A DNA stretch of 64,000 bases, from NCBI RefSeq assembly GCF_001746415.1, contig NZ_MEHJ01000001.1, forward strand, positions 3,927,001-3,991,000. The letters run 5' to 3'. Numbering within the stretch: position 1 is the stretch's first letter; every line of letters starts with the position of its first letter. A program made the position numbers and the translations under genes. Positions 17,575 through 26,467 of this stretch are shown piece by piece. Source of the DNA: Streptomyces agglomeratus (GTDB lineage Bacteria > Actinomycetota > Actinomycetes > Streptomycetales > Streptomycetaceae). The notes under the pieces were generated by a model. The model saw nothing but the letters and a program-made list of their open reading frames with translations, searched no databases and was not told the origin of the DNA.

Positions 17575-19401
17575 ATGGGTCACTACAAGTCGAACCTCCG
17601 CGACATCGAGTTCAACCTCTTCGAGGTCCTCGGCCGCGACAAGCTGTACGGCACCGGCCCGTTCGCGGAGATGGACGTCGAGACCGCCAAGAGCATCCTC
17701 GACGAGATCGCCCGCCTCGCGGAGAACGACCTCGCCGCCTCCTTCGAGGACGCCGACCGCAATCCGCCGGTCTTCGACCCGGCCACCAACACCGCGCCCG
17801 TACCGGCGTCCTTCAAGAAGAGCTACCAGGCCTTCATGGACAGCGAGTACTGGCGCCTGGGCCTGCCCGAGGAGATCGGCGGCACCACCTCGCCCCGCTC
17901 CCTGATCTGGGCGTACGCGGAGCTGCTGCTCGGCGCCAACCCCGCCGTCTGGATGTACTCCTCGGGCCCGGCCTTCGCCGGCGTGCTCTTCGAGGAGGGC
18001 AACGAGGCGCAGAAGAAGATCGCGAAGATCGCCGTCGACAAGCAGTGGGGCTCGACGATGGTCCTCACCGAGCCGGACGCCGGCTCGGACGTCGGCGCGG
18101 GCCGCACGAAGGCCGTGCAGCAGGCGGACGGCTCCTGGCACATCGAGGGCGTCAAGCGCTTCATCACGTCCGGCGAGCACGACATGTCGGAGAACATCCT
18201 CCACTACGTGCTGGCGCGCCCCGAGGGCGCGGGACCGGGCACCAAGGGCCTGTCGCTCTTCCTCGTCCCGAAGTACGAGTTCGACTGGGAGACCGGCGAG
18301 CTGGGCGAGCGCAACGGCGTCTACGCCACGAACGTCGAGCACAAGATGGGCCTCAAGGCGTCCAACACGTGCGAGATGACCTTCGGCGACCAGCACCCCG
18401 CCAAGGGCTGGCTGATCGGTGACAAGCACGACGGCATCCGCCAGATGTTCATGATCATCGAGTTCGCCCGGATGATGGTCGGCACGAAGGCCATCGCCAC
18501 ACTGTCGTCGGGCTACCTGAACGCCCTGGAGTACGCCAAGGAGCGCGTCCAGGGTCCCGACCTGGCGAACTTCATGGACAAGACCGCGCCGAAGGTCACC
18601 ATCACGCACCACCCCGACGTCCGCCGCTCGCTCATGACGCAGAAGGCGTACGCCGAGGGCATGCGCGCCCTGGTCCTGCACACCGCGTCCGTCCAGGACG
18701 AGATCGCGGCGAAGGAGGCCGCGGGCGAGGACACCAAGGCGCTCGTCGCCATGAACGACCTGCTGCTGCCGATCGTCAAGGGCTACGGCTCCGAGAAGTC
18801 GTACGAGCAGCTCGCGCAGTCGCTCCAGACGTTCGGCGGCTCCGGGTACCTCCAGGAGTACCCGATCGAGCAGTACATCCGCGACGCGAAGATCGACACC
18901 CTGTACGAGGGCACGACGGCGATCCAGGGCCAGGACTACTTCTTCCGGAAGATCGTCCGCAACCAGGGCGCCGCGCTGAACTCGCTCGCCGAGGACATCA
19001 AGAAGTTCCTCGCGGTCGGCACCGGCGGCGAGGACCTCGCCGCGGCCCGCGACCACCTCGCCAAGGCGGCCGTGGACCTGGAGGCCATCGTGGGCACCAT
19101 GCTCACGGACCTCGCGGGCACCGAGAAGGACGTCAAGTCCATCTACAAGGTCGGTCTGAACACCACCCGCCTGCTGATGGCCTCCGGTGACGTCGTCGTC
19201 GGCTACCTCCTGCTGCGCGGCGCGGCCGTGGCCGCCGAGAAGCTGCCGACCGCCTCCCCGAAGGACGTCCCGTTCTACACGGGCAAGATCGCGGCGGCGA
19301 AGTTCTTCGCCGCGAACGTCCTGCCGGGCGTGGGCGTCGAGCGCGCCCTGGCCGAGTCCGTCGACCAGTCCCTGATGGAGCTGGACGAGGCGGCCTTCTA
19401 G
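17575..19401 (+). CDS. Acyl-CoA dehydrogenase, ~600-aa FadE5-like type
   Basis: This 608-aa FAD enzyme catalyses alpha,beta-dehydrogenation of acyl-CoA, the first step of beta-oxidation. The ATG at 17575 follows ACGGAG; an upstream in-frame ATG (17530) would add 15 non-conserved residues. Visible family segments are the FAD/substrate loop [18 protein letters not shown], the helical [20 protein letters not shown], and the catalytic base E445 in [12 protein letters not shown]. The extra ~170 residues beyond a classical ~380-aa enzyme, an N-terminal helical cap plus a C-terminal DUF4200-like/AidB-like tail, place it with the large actinobacterial FadE5 class, which acts on a wide chain-length range. 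It has its own terminator. Confidence 0.93.
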   Translation: MGHYKSNLRDIEFNLFEVLGRDKLYGTGPFAEMDVETAKSILDEIARLAENDLAASFEDADRNPPVFDPATNTAPVPASFKKSYQAFMDSEYWRLGLPEEIGGTTSPRSLIWAYAELLLGANPAVWMYSSGPAFAGVLFEEGNEAQKKIAKIAVDKQWGSTMVLTEPDAGSDVGAGRTKAVQQADGSWHIEGVKRFITSGEHDMSENILHYVLARPEGAGPGTKGLSLFLVPKYEFDWETGELGERNGVYATNVEHKMGLKASNTCEMTFGDQHPAKGWLIGDKHDGIRQMFMIIEFARMMVGTKAIATLSSGYLNALEYAKERVQGPDLANFMDKTAPKVTITHHPDVRRSLMTQKAYAEGMRALVLHTASVQDEIAAKEAAGEDTKALVAMNDLLLPIVKGYGSEKSYEQLAQSLQTFGGSGYLQEYPIEQYIRDAKIDTLYEGTTAIQGQDYFFRKIVRNQGAALNSLAEDIKKFLAVGTGGEDLAAARDHLAKAAVDLEAIVGTMLTDLAGTEKDVKSIYKVGLNTTRLLMASGDVVVGYLLLRGAAVAAEKLPTASPKDVPFYTGKIAAAKFFAANVLPGVGVERALAESVDQSLMELDEAAF

Positions 19402-19428
19402 TCCACCACTGGAAAACCCTCTGGCATC

Positions 19429-19464
19429 GGGCCGGGACCTTCCCTCCGGGGACGGACCCGGCCC
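19429..19464 (+). terminator. Hairpin terminator after the acyl-CoA dehydrogenase gene
   Basis: GGGCCGGG (19429-19436) pairs with CCCGGCCC (19457-19464), 27 bases beyond the stop. Inner bases allow further partial pairing (TCCC/GGGA in the loop). Confidence 0.6.
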
Positions 19465-19495
19465 GTTGTCAGTGAGCCGTGCGACTCTGGTGGGC

Positions 19496-20209
19496 ATGAG
19501 TTCCATGGAACCCCGCAGGGGTGGTTATTCCGTCCCGGCCGGCCGGCCGTACGCGCTCAGTGAGCTGCGCGGAAAGCTCGGCTCGGTGGGCGACCAGATC
19601 GGCGACCTGTACAACGGCTCCCACCCGCTGGAGTACGAGCCGATCGCCGACACCCTGTACGTCGCCTTCAAGACGGCCGCCGACCTCGCGCCCGTCAAGA
19701 GCTACACCGGCTGCGAGCTGCACCCCAACGGCGCCATCGACCCCGAGGCCCCCACCGGTTGGGGCCGCTGCCTGCTGTGCAACGACCGCCGCCGCCGGGG
19801 CGAGCGCAGTGTCCCCGCACCGGCCGAACAGCGCCGCCTGGGCTACCCCGTACCGGACCCGCCGTACACGCTGGACGTCCTCAAGGGATACGTCCGGCGG
19901 GTCAACGACCGCGCCTTCGCCGTCACCGTCTCCTCCCCCGGCGAGGAGTTCGTGGAGCTGGCGGACACCCTGCACCGCGCCTTCATCGTGGCCCGCGAGC
20001 TGTCCCGGCCGCGCAACGCGTCGGGCTGCTCCGAACACCCCGGCTCGCCCATCGACCCGACCGCGCCGCCCGGGGACGGCTGTCTGTTCTGCGTGGGACG
20101 CCGCCGGCAGCAGCAGCGGCCGCCCGGCATACCGCGGATGCTGCCGCAGGTGCGCCGCGGCGAACGCCGGACCATACAGCGCCGGTTCGAGCGGCCGCCG
20201 GGCCTCTGA
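19496..20209 (+). CDS. Unrecognised protein made of two CxxH...CxxC repeats
   Basis: This 237-aa soluble protein belongs to no family I recognise. It is an internal duplication. Repeat 1 (about residues 18-100) and repeat 2 (about 123-205) share PY-[AT]-L followed by a helical part, E-x-x-E/L-ADTL-x-x-AF, and then G-C-x-x-H-P...IDP-x-AP-x-G-x-x-C-L-x-C. The four Cys/His are C73, H76, C92, C95 and C178, H181, C196, C199, the spacing expected for a zinc ribbon. An arginine-rich tail (QVRRGERRTIQRRFERPP) follows, suggesting nucleic-acid or acidic-partner contact. ATG 19496 has only a weak GGTGGG upstream; ATG 19505 and TTG 19466 are alternatives. Confidence 0.8.
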   Translation: MSSMEPRRGGYSVPAGRPYALSELRGKLGSVGDQIGDLYNGSHPLEYEPIADTLYVAFKTAADLAPVKSYTGCELHPNGAIDPEAPTGWGRCLLCNDRRRRGERSVPAPAEQRRLGYPVPDPPYTLDVLKGYVRRVNDRAFAVTVSSPGEEFVELADTLHRAFIVARELSRPRNASGCSEHPGSPIDPTAPPGDGCLFCVGRRRQQQRPPGIPRMLPQVRRGERRTIQRRFERPPGL

Positions 20210-20274
20210 GGCGGGTGCCGGGGCTCCGAGGCGGGCGCTGGGGGCGGGGGTTAACCCTCGTTATGGTGAACCCC

Positions 20275-21567
20275 ATGAGCGCACCTCCCCGCTTCGACCG
20301 CGGCCACACAGACGACCTGATGTCCTTCCTGGCGGCCAGCCCGTCGCCGTACCACGCGGTGGCCAATGCCGCCGAGCGCCTGGACAAGGCCGGGTTCCGG
20401 CAGGTCGCGGAGACCGATGCCTGGGACGCGACCTCCGGCGGCAAGTACGTGCTGCGCGGCGGAGCAATCGTGGCCTGGTACGTACCGGAGGGCGCCGAAG
20501 CGAGCACTCCGTTCCGGATCGTCGGCGGGCACACCGATTCCCCCCACCTGCATGTGAAGCCGCTGCCCGACATGGGCGCCGAGGGCTGGCGCCAGATCGC
20601 CGTCGAGATCTACGGCGGAACGCTGCTCAACACCTGGCTCGACCGCGACCTGGGGATCGCGGGCCGGCTGACGCTGCGCGACGGCTCGTACCGGCTGGTC
20701 AACATCGACCGGGCGCTGCTGCGCGTACCGCAGCTCGCGGTGCACCTGGACCGGTCGGTCAACGAGGGCCTCAAGCTCGACAAGCAGCGCCACATGCAGC
20801 CGATCTGGGGCCTCGGCGACGTGCACGAAGGGGACCTGATCCGGTTCCTGGAGGACGAGGAGGGTCTCGCCGAGGGCGAGATCGCCGGCTGGGACCTGAT
20901 GGCCCACAGCATCGACCGGCCGGCCTACCTCGGCCGCGACCGCGAGCTGGTGGCGGGGCCGCGCATGGACAACCTGATCTCCGTGCACGCGGGCGTCGCG
21001 TCGCTGGCGGCCGTCAGCGCGGCGGACGGGCACCTGCCCTACATTCCGGTGCTCGCCGCCTTCGACCATGAGGAGAACGGCTCGCAGTCGGACACGGGCG
21101 CCGACGGTCCGCTGCTCGGCAACGTGCTGGAGCGCTCGGTGTTCGCGCGCGGCGGCAGCTACGACGACAGAGCCCGGGCTTTCGCCGGCACCATCTGTCT
21201 GTCGTCCGACACCGGGCACGCCGTGCACCCCAACTACTCCGAGCGCCACGACCCGACGCACCACCCGCGCGCCAACGGCGGACCGATCCTCAAGGTCAAC
21301 GTCAACATGCGGTACGCGACGGACGGCAGCGGCCAGGCGGTCTTCGCCGCGGCGTGCGAGAAGGCCGGGGTGCCGTGGCAGGTGTTCGTGTCGAACAACT
21401 CGATGCCGTGCGGCACGACCATCGGTCCGATCACGTCGGCCCGGCACGGCATCCAGACCGTCGACATCGGCGTCGCCATCCTGTCGATGCACAGCGCGCG
21501 GGAACTGTGCGGGGCGGACGACCCGTACCTGCTGGCCAACGCGATGACGGCGTTCCTGGAGGGCTAG
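20275..21567 (+). CDS. M18 family aminopeptidase
   Basis: This ~430-aa dinuclear zinc exopeptidase releases N-terminal residues (often Asp/Glu or hydrophobic) from peptides in the cytoplasm. Metal-site segments are in order: GGHTDSPHLHVKP (His), AGPRMDNLISVH (bridging Asp), DHEENGSQSDTGADG (catalytic and metal Glu), and the distal SMHSARE (His). Also present is SSDTGHAVHPNYSERHDP, a constant family signature. The full length matches the family. Two starts are possible: ATG 20263, giving four extra residues, and ATG 20275, preceded by GGTGA. Neither has a strong ribosome site. It follows the Cys/His-repeat gene by 65 bases and may be co-transcribed. Confidence 0.92.
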   Translation: MSAPPRFDRGHTDDLMSFLAASPSPYHAVANAAERLDKAGFRQVAETDAWDATSGGKYVLRGGAIVAWYVPEGAEASTPFRIVGGHTDSPHLHVKPLPDMGAEGWRQIAVEIYGGTLLNTWLDRDLGIAGRLTLRDGSYRLVNIDRALLRVPQLAVHLDRSVNEGLKLDKQRHMQPIWGLGDVHEGDLIRFLEDEEGLAEGEIAGWDLMAHSIDRPAYLGRDRELVAGPRMDNLISVHAGVASLAAVSAADGHLPYIPVLAAFDHEENGSQSDTGADGPLLGNVLERSVFARGGSYDDRARAFAGTICLSSDTGHAVHPNYSERHDPTHHPRANGGPILKVNVNMRYATDGSGQAVFAAACEKAGVPWQVFVSNNSMPCGTTIGPITSARHGIQTVDIGVAILSMHSARELCGADDPYLLANAMTAFLEG

Positions 21568-21671
21568 TCCCGAATCCCGAATACCGCTCGCAGGCTTGTC
21601 CGTTGAAGGGCCGGGTACGCGAAGGACGTACACCGGCCCGGAACAGCCGGGCCAACAGGGAGGCGGAACTC

Positions 21672-21899
21672 ATGGGACTGGGAGGATTTATTCTCCTCAT
21701 CGCGGGCGGAGCGATACTCGCATTCGCCACCGACTGGGAGATGGAAAGCGTCAACCTCGACCTCGTCGGGGTCATCATGATGCTCGTGGGGATCATCGGG
21801 GTCGCGGTCTACGCCAGCGTCGCCAGGCGCCGTCGCATGGTCGTTCCCCCCACCACCACCGTGGTCTCCGACGACCAGCACCACCACCACAACCCCTGA
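21672..21899 (+). CDS. DUF6458 small membrane protein
   Basis: This 75-aa protein has a strong GGGAGG site eight bases upstream. Two hydrophobic helices (GGFILLIAGGAILAFAT, LVGVIMMLVGIIGVAVYASVA) flank a short WEMESVNLDL loop, followed by the basic stop-transfer RRRR. A polar tail ends in a natural HHHHNP. This is the layout of the DUF6458 family, widespread in actinobacteria and without known function. It is 104 bases after the aminopeptidase gene and ends at a bidirectional hairpin. Confidence 0.85.
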   Translation: MGLGGFILLIAGGAILAFATDWEMESVNLDLVGVIMMLVGIIGVAVYASVARRRRMVVPPTTTVVSDDQHHHHNP

Positions 21900-21932
21900 G
21901 GCCCGGCGGCGGTCGTCCGCGCGCGCCGGGCC
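21900..21932. terminator. Bidirectional hairpin between convergent genes
   Basis: GGCCCGGCG (21900-21908) pairs with CGCCGGGCC (21924-21932) around a 15-nt loop. It lies between the DUF6458 stop and the thioredoxin-NHL stop and can serve both. Confidence 0.7.
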
Positions 21933-21942
21933 CTGGACGGGT

Positions 21943-23748
21943 TCAGCCGTCGAGGCCGGCGAGCACGAGCGGCAGCCGGGGCGTTCCCTCCGCGCTCACG
22001 CGGACCGGAACGCCCCAGTCCTGCTGGTGGACGTGGCACGCCGGGTACTCGTTGGCGGGGTCGTCGTCGCAGGAGGCGGCCATCGCCGAGACGTGCAGTA
22101 CGCCCTCGGTGACGTCGGGGTTCAGCTCCAGTTCGCGGCTCAGGTCGGTCCCGGCACCCTCGCCGGCGCTCAGCAGCGCGGGCGGGGTGGAGGACACGAG
22201 CAGCCGCGTGGAGGGCCCGTACCGCGTGTCCAGCTTCTGACCCGCGGGTGCCTGGAAGACGACGTCGAGCCGCAGCTTCCCGGACGCCACCTCGGTCGCC
22301 GCGCGCTGGGTCCGGCGCGCGACGGCTTCGACGCGTACCGCCTCGTCGGGCAGCCGCAGCCGGGTCAGCCGGTGCCGGGCGGACTCGACGACGACGATGT
22401 CGTCACCGACGAGAACGGCGTCGCTGGGTTCCCTCAAGTCGGTCGCGAGGGTGGTCACTTCGCCGGTGGCCGGGTCGTAGCGCCGCAGGGCGTGGTTGTA
22501 CGTGTCGCTGACCGCGACGGACCCGTCGGGCAGCGCGGTCACGCCGAGCGGGTGCTGGAGCAGCGCCTGCTCCGCCGCGCCGTCCCGGTGCCCGAAGTCG
22601 AAGAGCCCGGTCCCGACGGCGGTGTGCACGGCCAGGTCGCTGTCGACGTACCGCAGCGCGCTCGTCTCCGAGTCCGCGACCCACAGCCGGTCGCCGTCCG
22701 CCGCGAGCCCCGACGGCTGCGCGAACCACGCCTCGGCGGCGGGCCCGTCCACCAGTCCCTCGTTGGTCGTCCCGGCCGCGACCTGGACCGTCCCCGCCTC
22801 GGGGTCGTACGTCCACAGCTGGTGCACGCCCGCCATGGCGATCCACACCTTGCCCTGCCACCACGCCACGTCCCACGGCGAGGACAGGTCGACCTCGCGG
22901 GCCGGCCCGGAGGTGGGGGAGCCCTGCCACCACTGCTTCCCGGTTCCGGCGACGGTCTCGATCGCGCCGGTCGCGGGGTCGTACGTACGCAGCCGGTGGC
23001 CGACGGTGTCGGCGACGACGACCCGCCCGTCCGGCAGCAGCGCGAGTCCCTGCGGCTCCTTGAAGGCACCGTCCCCGCCGACGCGCCGTACGACGCTCTC
23101 GCCGTCGGCCGCCAGCTCGACGAGCTGGTGCCGGGTGGTGTCCGAGACCAGGAAGTTTCCGGTGCCGGGCAGCACCAGCGCCTTGCCCGGGAAGCGCAGG
23201 TCGGTCGCGACCGGCTCGGGCGCGACGTACGGGCCGTCCCCGCGCCGCAGCGTGCCCTTGGCCTCGTGGGCGGCCTCCAGCTCCTCGACGAGCTTCTCGA
23301 TGGCGTGCGCGTGGCCCTCACCTGCGTGCTGGGCGACGACGTACCCCTCGGGGTCGATGACGACGAGCGTCGGCCAGGCCCGGACGGCGTACTGCTTCCA
23401 GGTCGCGAGCTCGGGATCGTCGAGGACCGGGTGGTGCACGCCGTACCGCTCGACGGCGTCGACGACGGCCTCGTGATCGGCCTCGTGCACGAACTTCGGC
23501 GAGTGGACCCCGATGATCACCACGGTGTCGCGGTGCTTCTCCTCCAGCTCCCGCAGCTCGTCCAGGACATGGAGGCAGTTGACGCAGCAAAAGGTCCAGA
23601 AGTCGACAATTACGCACTTGCCTCGCAGGTCGGCGAGGCTGAGCTCTTCGCCCCCGGTGTTCAGCCAGCCGCCCTTGCCGATCAGCTCGGGGGCACGGAC
23701 ACGGGCACGGCGGGGCGCGGGGGTGGGCGCCGGGGCGGCATCGTTCAT
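21943..23748 (-). CDS. Thioredoxin-like / NHL-repeat protein (NHLRC2-like)
   Basis: This 601-aa protein starts at ATG 23748. Residues about 20-170 form a thioredoxin-like domain with the redox motif in DFWTFCCVNCLHVLDEL (C-C-V-N-C) and the cis-Pro region AWPTLVVIDPEG. Residues about 185-480 contain at least five NHL/beta-propeller repeats of the type GLALLPDGRVVVADTVGHRLRTYDP. The C-terminal ~110 residues form a beta-rich domain with late cysteines (SCDDDPANEYPACHVH). The order Trx-NHL-C-terminal domain matches NHLRC2-type proteins found from bacteria to vertebrates. There is no signal peptide, so it is cytoplasmic. The function is unestablished in bacteria. Confidence 0.9.
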   Translation of the reverse strand: MNDAAPAPTPAPRRARVRAPELIGKGGWLNTGGEELSLADLRGKCVIVDFWTFCCVNCLHVLDELRELEEKHRDTVVIIGVHSPKFVHEADHEAVVDAVERYGVHHPVLDDPELATWKQYAVRAWPTLVVIDPEGYVVAQHAGEGHAHAIEKLVEELEAAHEAKGTLRRGDGPYVAPEPVATDLRFPGKALVLPGTGNFLVSDTTRHQLVELAADGESVVRRVGGDGAFKEPQGLALLPDGRVVVADTVGHRLRTYDPATGAIETVAGTGKQWWQGSPTSGPAREVDLSSPWDVAWWQGKVWIAMAGVHQLWTYDPEAGTVQVAAGTTNEGLVDGPAAEAWFAQPSGLAADGDRLWVADSETSALRYVDSDLAVHTAVGTGLFDFGHRDGAAEQALLQHPLGVTALPDGSVAVSDTYNHALRRYDPATGEVTTLATDLREPSDAVLVGDDIVVVESARHRLTRLRLPDEAVRVEAVARRTQRAATEVASGKLRLDVVFQAPAGQKLDTRYGPSTRLLVSSTPPALLSAGEGAGTDLSRELELNPDVTEGVLHVSAMAASCDDDPANEYPACHVHQQDWGVPVRVSAEGTPRLPLVLAGLDG

Positions 23749-23875
23749 GCTTCAAGCTTGCCATCCGCCCGCGCACACCGGATCACGCCCGTGCTGCCGG
23801 GGGCGTGTGGGCCCGAAAGCGTGCATATGCGTACGGACCCCCGTCCCGCCACGGGCACCGGGTAGGCATCGCGGC

Positions 23876-24400
23876 ATGAAATATCTGGTTCGCGACAGGA
23901 TCTTCGGCATCGGTGACGACTACTGGATCGAGGACGAGAACGGACACCACGCCTTCCTCGTCGACGGCAAGGCGATGCGGCTGCGGGACACCCTGGAGAT
24001 CAAGGACCCGGCCGGCCGGGTGCTGGTCACCCTGCGCGAGAAGGCGCTCAGCGTCCGGGACGCGATGACCGTGGAGCGGGACGGGCAGACGCTGGCGACC
24101 GTGCGCAAGAAGCGGCTGTCGCTGCTGCGGAACCACTACCGGGTGGCCCTGGCGGACGACGCCGGGGCCGCGGCGGGGCTGGGGGCCGGGCCGGGGGCCG
24201 AGCTGGATGTCACGGGGCGCGTGCTCGACCGTGAGTTCACGGTCGAGCACGACGGCGAGCCGCTGGCCCGCATCTCGCGGAAGTGGTTCCGGACGCGGGA
24301 CACGTACGCCGTGGACGTCGTACGGGCCGGAGCCGATCCGGCGCTGCTGATCGCGGTGGCGGTGTGCGTGATCCGGATGGCGGAGCGGGAGCGGGAGTAG
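23876..24400 (+). CDS. LURP-one-related (Tubby-like fold) protein
   Basis: This 174-aa protein starts MKYLVRDRIFGIGDDYWIEDENG at ATG 23876. It alternates short strands, with the family-typical phrases AFLVDGKAMRLRDTLEIKDPAGRVL, REKALSVRDAMTVERDGQTLATVRKK and RISRKWFRTRDTYAVDV. This is the LOR/Tubby-like beta-barrel around a central hydrophobic helix (here ADPALLIAVAVCVIRMAE at the C-terminus). Members are small cytoplasmic or membrane-peripheral proteins of unknown function, sometimes likened to phospholipid scramblases. It is divergent from the thioredoxin-NHL gene (127-base gap), which is typical for a separately regulated single gene. Confidence 0.85.
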   Translation: MKYLVRDRIFGIGDDYWIEDENGHHAFLVDGKAMRLRDTLEIKDPAGRVLVTLREKALSVRDAMTVERDGQTLATVRKKRLSLLRNHYRVALADDAGAAAGLGAGPGAELDVTGRVLDREFTVEHDGEPLARISRKWFRTRDTYAVDVVRAGADPALLIAVAVCVIRMAERERE

Positions 24401-24507
24401 GGCCCGCCCGGCAGCCGCGGACAGCGCCCGGAGCCGGAGCAGGGCCCGGGAGCCGCGGACGGCGCCGCACGAGCGGCGCCCCGGGCCTCGGCCGACGCCG
24501 CACGAGC

Positions 24508-24559
24508 GGGCCGGCCCCCGGGGGCGCCCGGCCGGTAGGGGCCGGCCCCCGGGGGCGCC
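24508..24559. repeat. Two copies of a 21-nt palindromic GC repeat between convergent genes
   Basis: A 21-base unit containing GGCCGGCCCCCGGGGGCGCC occurs at 24508-24528 and 24539-24559, 31 bases apart. Each copy contains CCCCCGGGGG and can fold on itself; the two can also pair with each other. The preceding 100 bases hold further short direct repeats (GACGCCGCACGAGCGG-like, twice). The position between convergent genes suggests transcription termination. Confidence 0.7.
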
Positions 24560-24563
24560 GGCC

Positions 24564-25349
24564 CTACCGCAGGCGGCGGTCCTTCAGCGCGGGGAACTGC
24601 TCGCGCGTGGCCGCCACCTTCGCCGGGTCGAGGTCGACGGTCAGGACCTCCTCCGCCGCGCCAGCCTCGGCCAGCACCTCGCCCCACGGGTCCACGACGA
24701 TGCTGTGACCGGCCTGCTCCACGTCCGCGTGCGTGCCGGCGGTGCCGCAGGCCAGGACGTACGCCTGGTTCTCGACCGCGCGGGCGCGGGCCAGCAGCGT
24801 CCAGTGCTCGCGTCGCCTCGCGGGCCAACCGGCCGGAACGACGAACGCCGTCGCGCCCGCGTCGACCAGGCCGCGGAAGAGCTCGGGGAAGCGCAGGTCG
24901 TAACAGGTGCCGAGGCCGAAGGTGAGCCCCCCGGCCGCCACCGTGACCAGCTCCCCGCCCGCGCCCATCATGACGGCCTCGCCCTTGTCGAAGCCGAAGC
25001 GGTGGATCTTCCGGTACGTACGGACCAGCTCGCCGTCGGGGGCGAAGACGAGCGAGGTGTTGTAGAGGGGGCCCTCCGGGTCGCGCTCGACGATCGAGCC
25101 GGCGTGCAGCCACACGCCCGCTTCGGCCGCCGCCTTCGACATCGCCTCGTACGTCGGCCCTTCGAGGGGCTCCGCCTCGGTGACGAAGGACTCGTACGCG
25201 AAGGCACCCGTCGGCCACAGCTCGGGAAGGACGACGAGCTCGGCGCCGTGCCGCTCGCGCTGTTCGCGCACGAGTGAAGCCACGCGCTGCCGACGGGAAT
25301 TGACCGGTTCGTCCGGGTCTACTGCGATCTGGATGAGAGAGGCGCGCAC
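24564..25349 (-). CDS. Carbon-nitrogen hydrolase (nitrilase superfamily, omega-amidase-like)
   Basis: This 261-aa cytoplasmic enzyme hydrolyses C-N bonds of amides or related substrates. The catalytic triad is complete: E43 in VLPELWPTG, K114 in TYRKIHRFGF, and C149 in GTCYDLRFPELFR. The ~260-residue length and the KIHRFGFDKGE segment resemble the omega-amidase/YafV-like and formamidase-like branch rather than true nitrilases. The exact substrate is not deducible. It starts at ATG 25349, with the promoter in the 209 bases shared with the divergent isomerase-like gene. It ends beside the palindromic repeats. Confidence 0.9.
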   Translation of the reverse strand: MRASLIQIAVDPDEPVNSRRQRVASLVREQRERHGAELVVLPELWPTGAFAYESFVTEAEPLEGPTYEAMSKAAAEAGVWLHAGSIVERDPEGPLYNTSLVFAPDGELVRTYRKIHRFGFDKGEAVMMGAGGELVTVAAGGLTFGLGTCYDLRFPELFRGLVDAGATAFVVPAGWPARRREHWTLLARARAVENQAYVLACGTAGTHADVEQAGHSIVVDPWGEVLAEAGAAEEVLTVDLDPAKVAATREQFPALKDRRLR

Positions 25350-25558
25350 ACTACCACCGTCCTGGCATTCGAGCCGTCAACACGGGCCTACGATCGTCAC
25401 ACCAAAGCACTGCCAGGGTGCCACGGGGCAGCGTAACTTAGCGTGCGAGCCTCCCACGCAGTCCGGCACGCACCGTCAGTCCAGCCCGCCCGCCAGCCAG
25501 TCAGTCCCGCCAGACCAGCCAGCCCGCGCCACCGCCACTGAACCGCACGAGGGGTCCC

Positions 25559-26383
25559 GTGACCGTCCATCCCAGCCTCCAGACGTACGCCGAAGCCTGG
25601 ACCCACTCCATCGAAGCGATATCCGAGCTGGTGACACCGCTCGTCGAAGGGGAGTGGAACCGCCGCACGCCGTGCCCAGGCTGGTCGGTGCGCGACATCG
25701 TCTCGCACATCATCGGCATGGAGTGCGAGATGCTCGGCGACCCGCGCCCGATCCACTCGCTGCCGCGCGACCTGTACCACGTGACCTCGGAGTTCGCGCG
25801 GTACATGGAGATGCAGGTCGACGTACGACGGCACCACACCGCGCCGGAGATGACCTCGGAGCTCGAGTACACGATCATCCGCCGCCAGCGTCAGCTCCGC
25901 AACGAGACCCGCTCGCCCGACACCATGGTCCGCGCCCCCCTCGGCGCCGAGCAGACCCTGGAACTGGCGCTGCGGATGCGGGCGTTCGACACGTGGGTGC
26001 ACGAGCAGGACCTGCGTACGACGTTCGGCCGTCCCGGCAACCTCGACTCGCCCGGCGCGATCGTCGCCCGCGACGTCCTCGTGCTCGGCCTGCCCAAGGT
26101 CGTCGCGAAGCACGCCGGCGCGCCCGCGAACTCCGCCGTCGTGTTCGACGTCCACGGCCCGGTGGAGTTCATGCGCACGGTCCGGGTGGACGCGGAGGGG
26201 CGCGGCACGGTCGACGGCACGCCGTCGCTCGGCCCGCTCTCGACGATCGCCCTGGACTGGGAGACGTACGTACGCCTGGCCTGCGGGCGGGTCCGTTACG
26301 ACGCGGTGGCCGACCTCGTGAAGGTCGAGGGCGACCAGGAGCTGGCCGACGCGATCCTGCGCAACTTCGCCGTCACGCCGTAA
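25559..26383 (+). CDS. Maleylpyruvate isomerase / mycothiol-dependent enzyme family protein (DinB fold)
   Basis: This 274-aa protein starts at GTG 25559 with GAGGGG just upstream. The N-terminal half (about 1-170) matches the mycothiol-dependent DinB-like domain: helix with EGEWNRRTPCPGWSVRDIVSHIIG, then ALRMRAFDTWVHEQDLR. The conserved His residues of these two segments form the metal site. The C-terminal part is an SCP2-like sheet domain. Family members use mycothiol as a glutathione analogue in isomerisations or detoxification. No aromatic-degradation gene is adjacent, so the substrate is open. The upstream gap has only short CAGCCAG-type repeats. Confidence 0.85.
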   Translation: MTVHPSLQTYAEAWTHSIEAISELVTPLVEGEWNRRTPCPGWSVRDIVSHIIGMECEMLGDPRPIHSLPRDLYHVTSEFARYMEMQVDVRRHHTAPEMTSELEYTIIRRQRQLRNETRSPDTMVRAPLGAEQTLELALRMRAFDTWVHEQDLRTTFGRPGNLDSPGAIVARDVLVLGLPKVVAKHAGAPANSAVVFDVHGPVEFMRTVRVDAEGRGTVDGTPSLGPLSTIALDWETYVRLACGRVRYDAVADLVKVEGDQELADAILRNFAVTP

Positions 26384-26467
26384 TCCTGCGGCGGCGTCAG
26401 GCCGCTCGGGCCCGTCGGGCCGGACACGGCCGCCGAGACCGGCAGGCCGCCGAGGCCGCCGAACCCG

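Noticed and set aside
21879..21896. His-rich HHHH end of the DUF6458 protein considered as a vector tag
   Set aside because: Only four His followed by Asn-Pro, encoded with native codon use and no vector sequence nearby.
25787..25795. Other CACGTG-containing sites (e.g. near 3148, 6435, 25787, 37228, 57091) considered as parS
   Set aside because: Flanking bases do not match GTTTCACGTGAAAC beyond the core.
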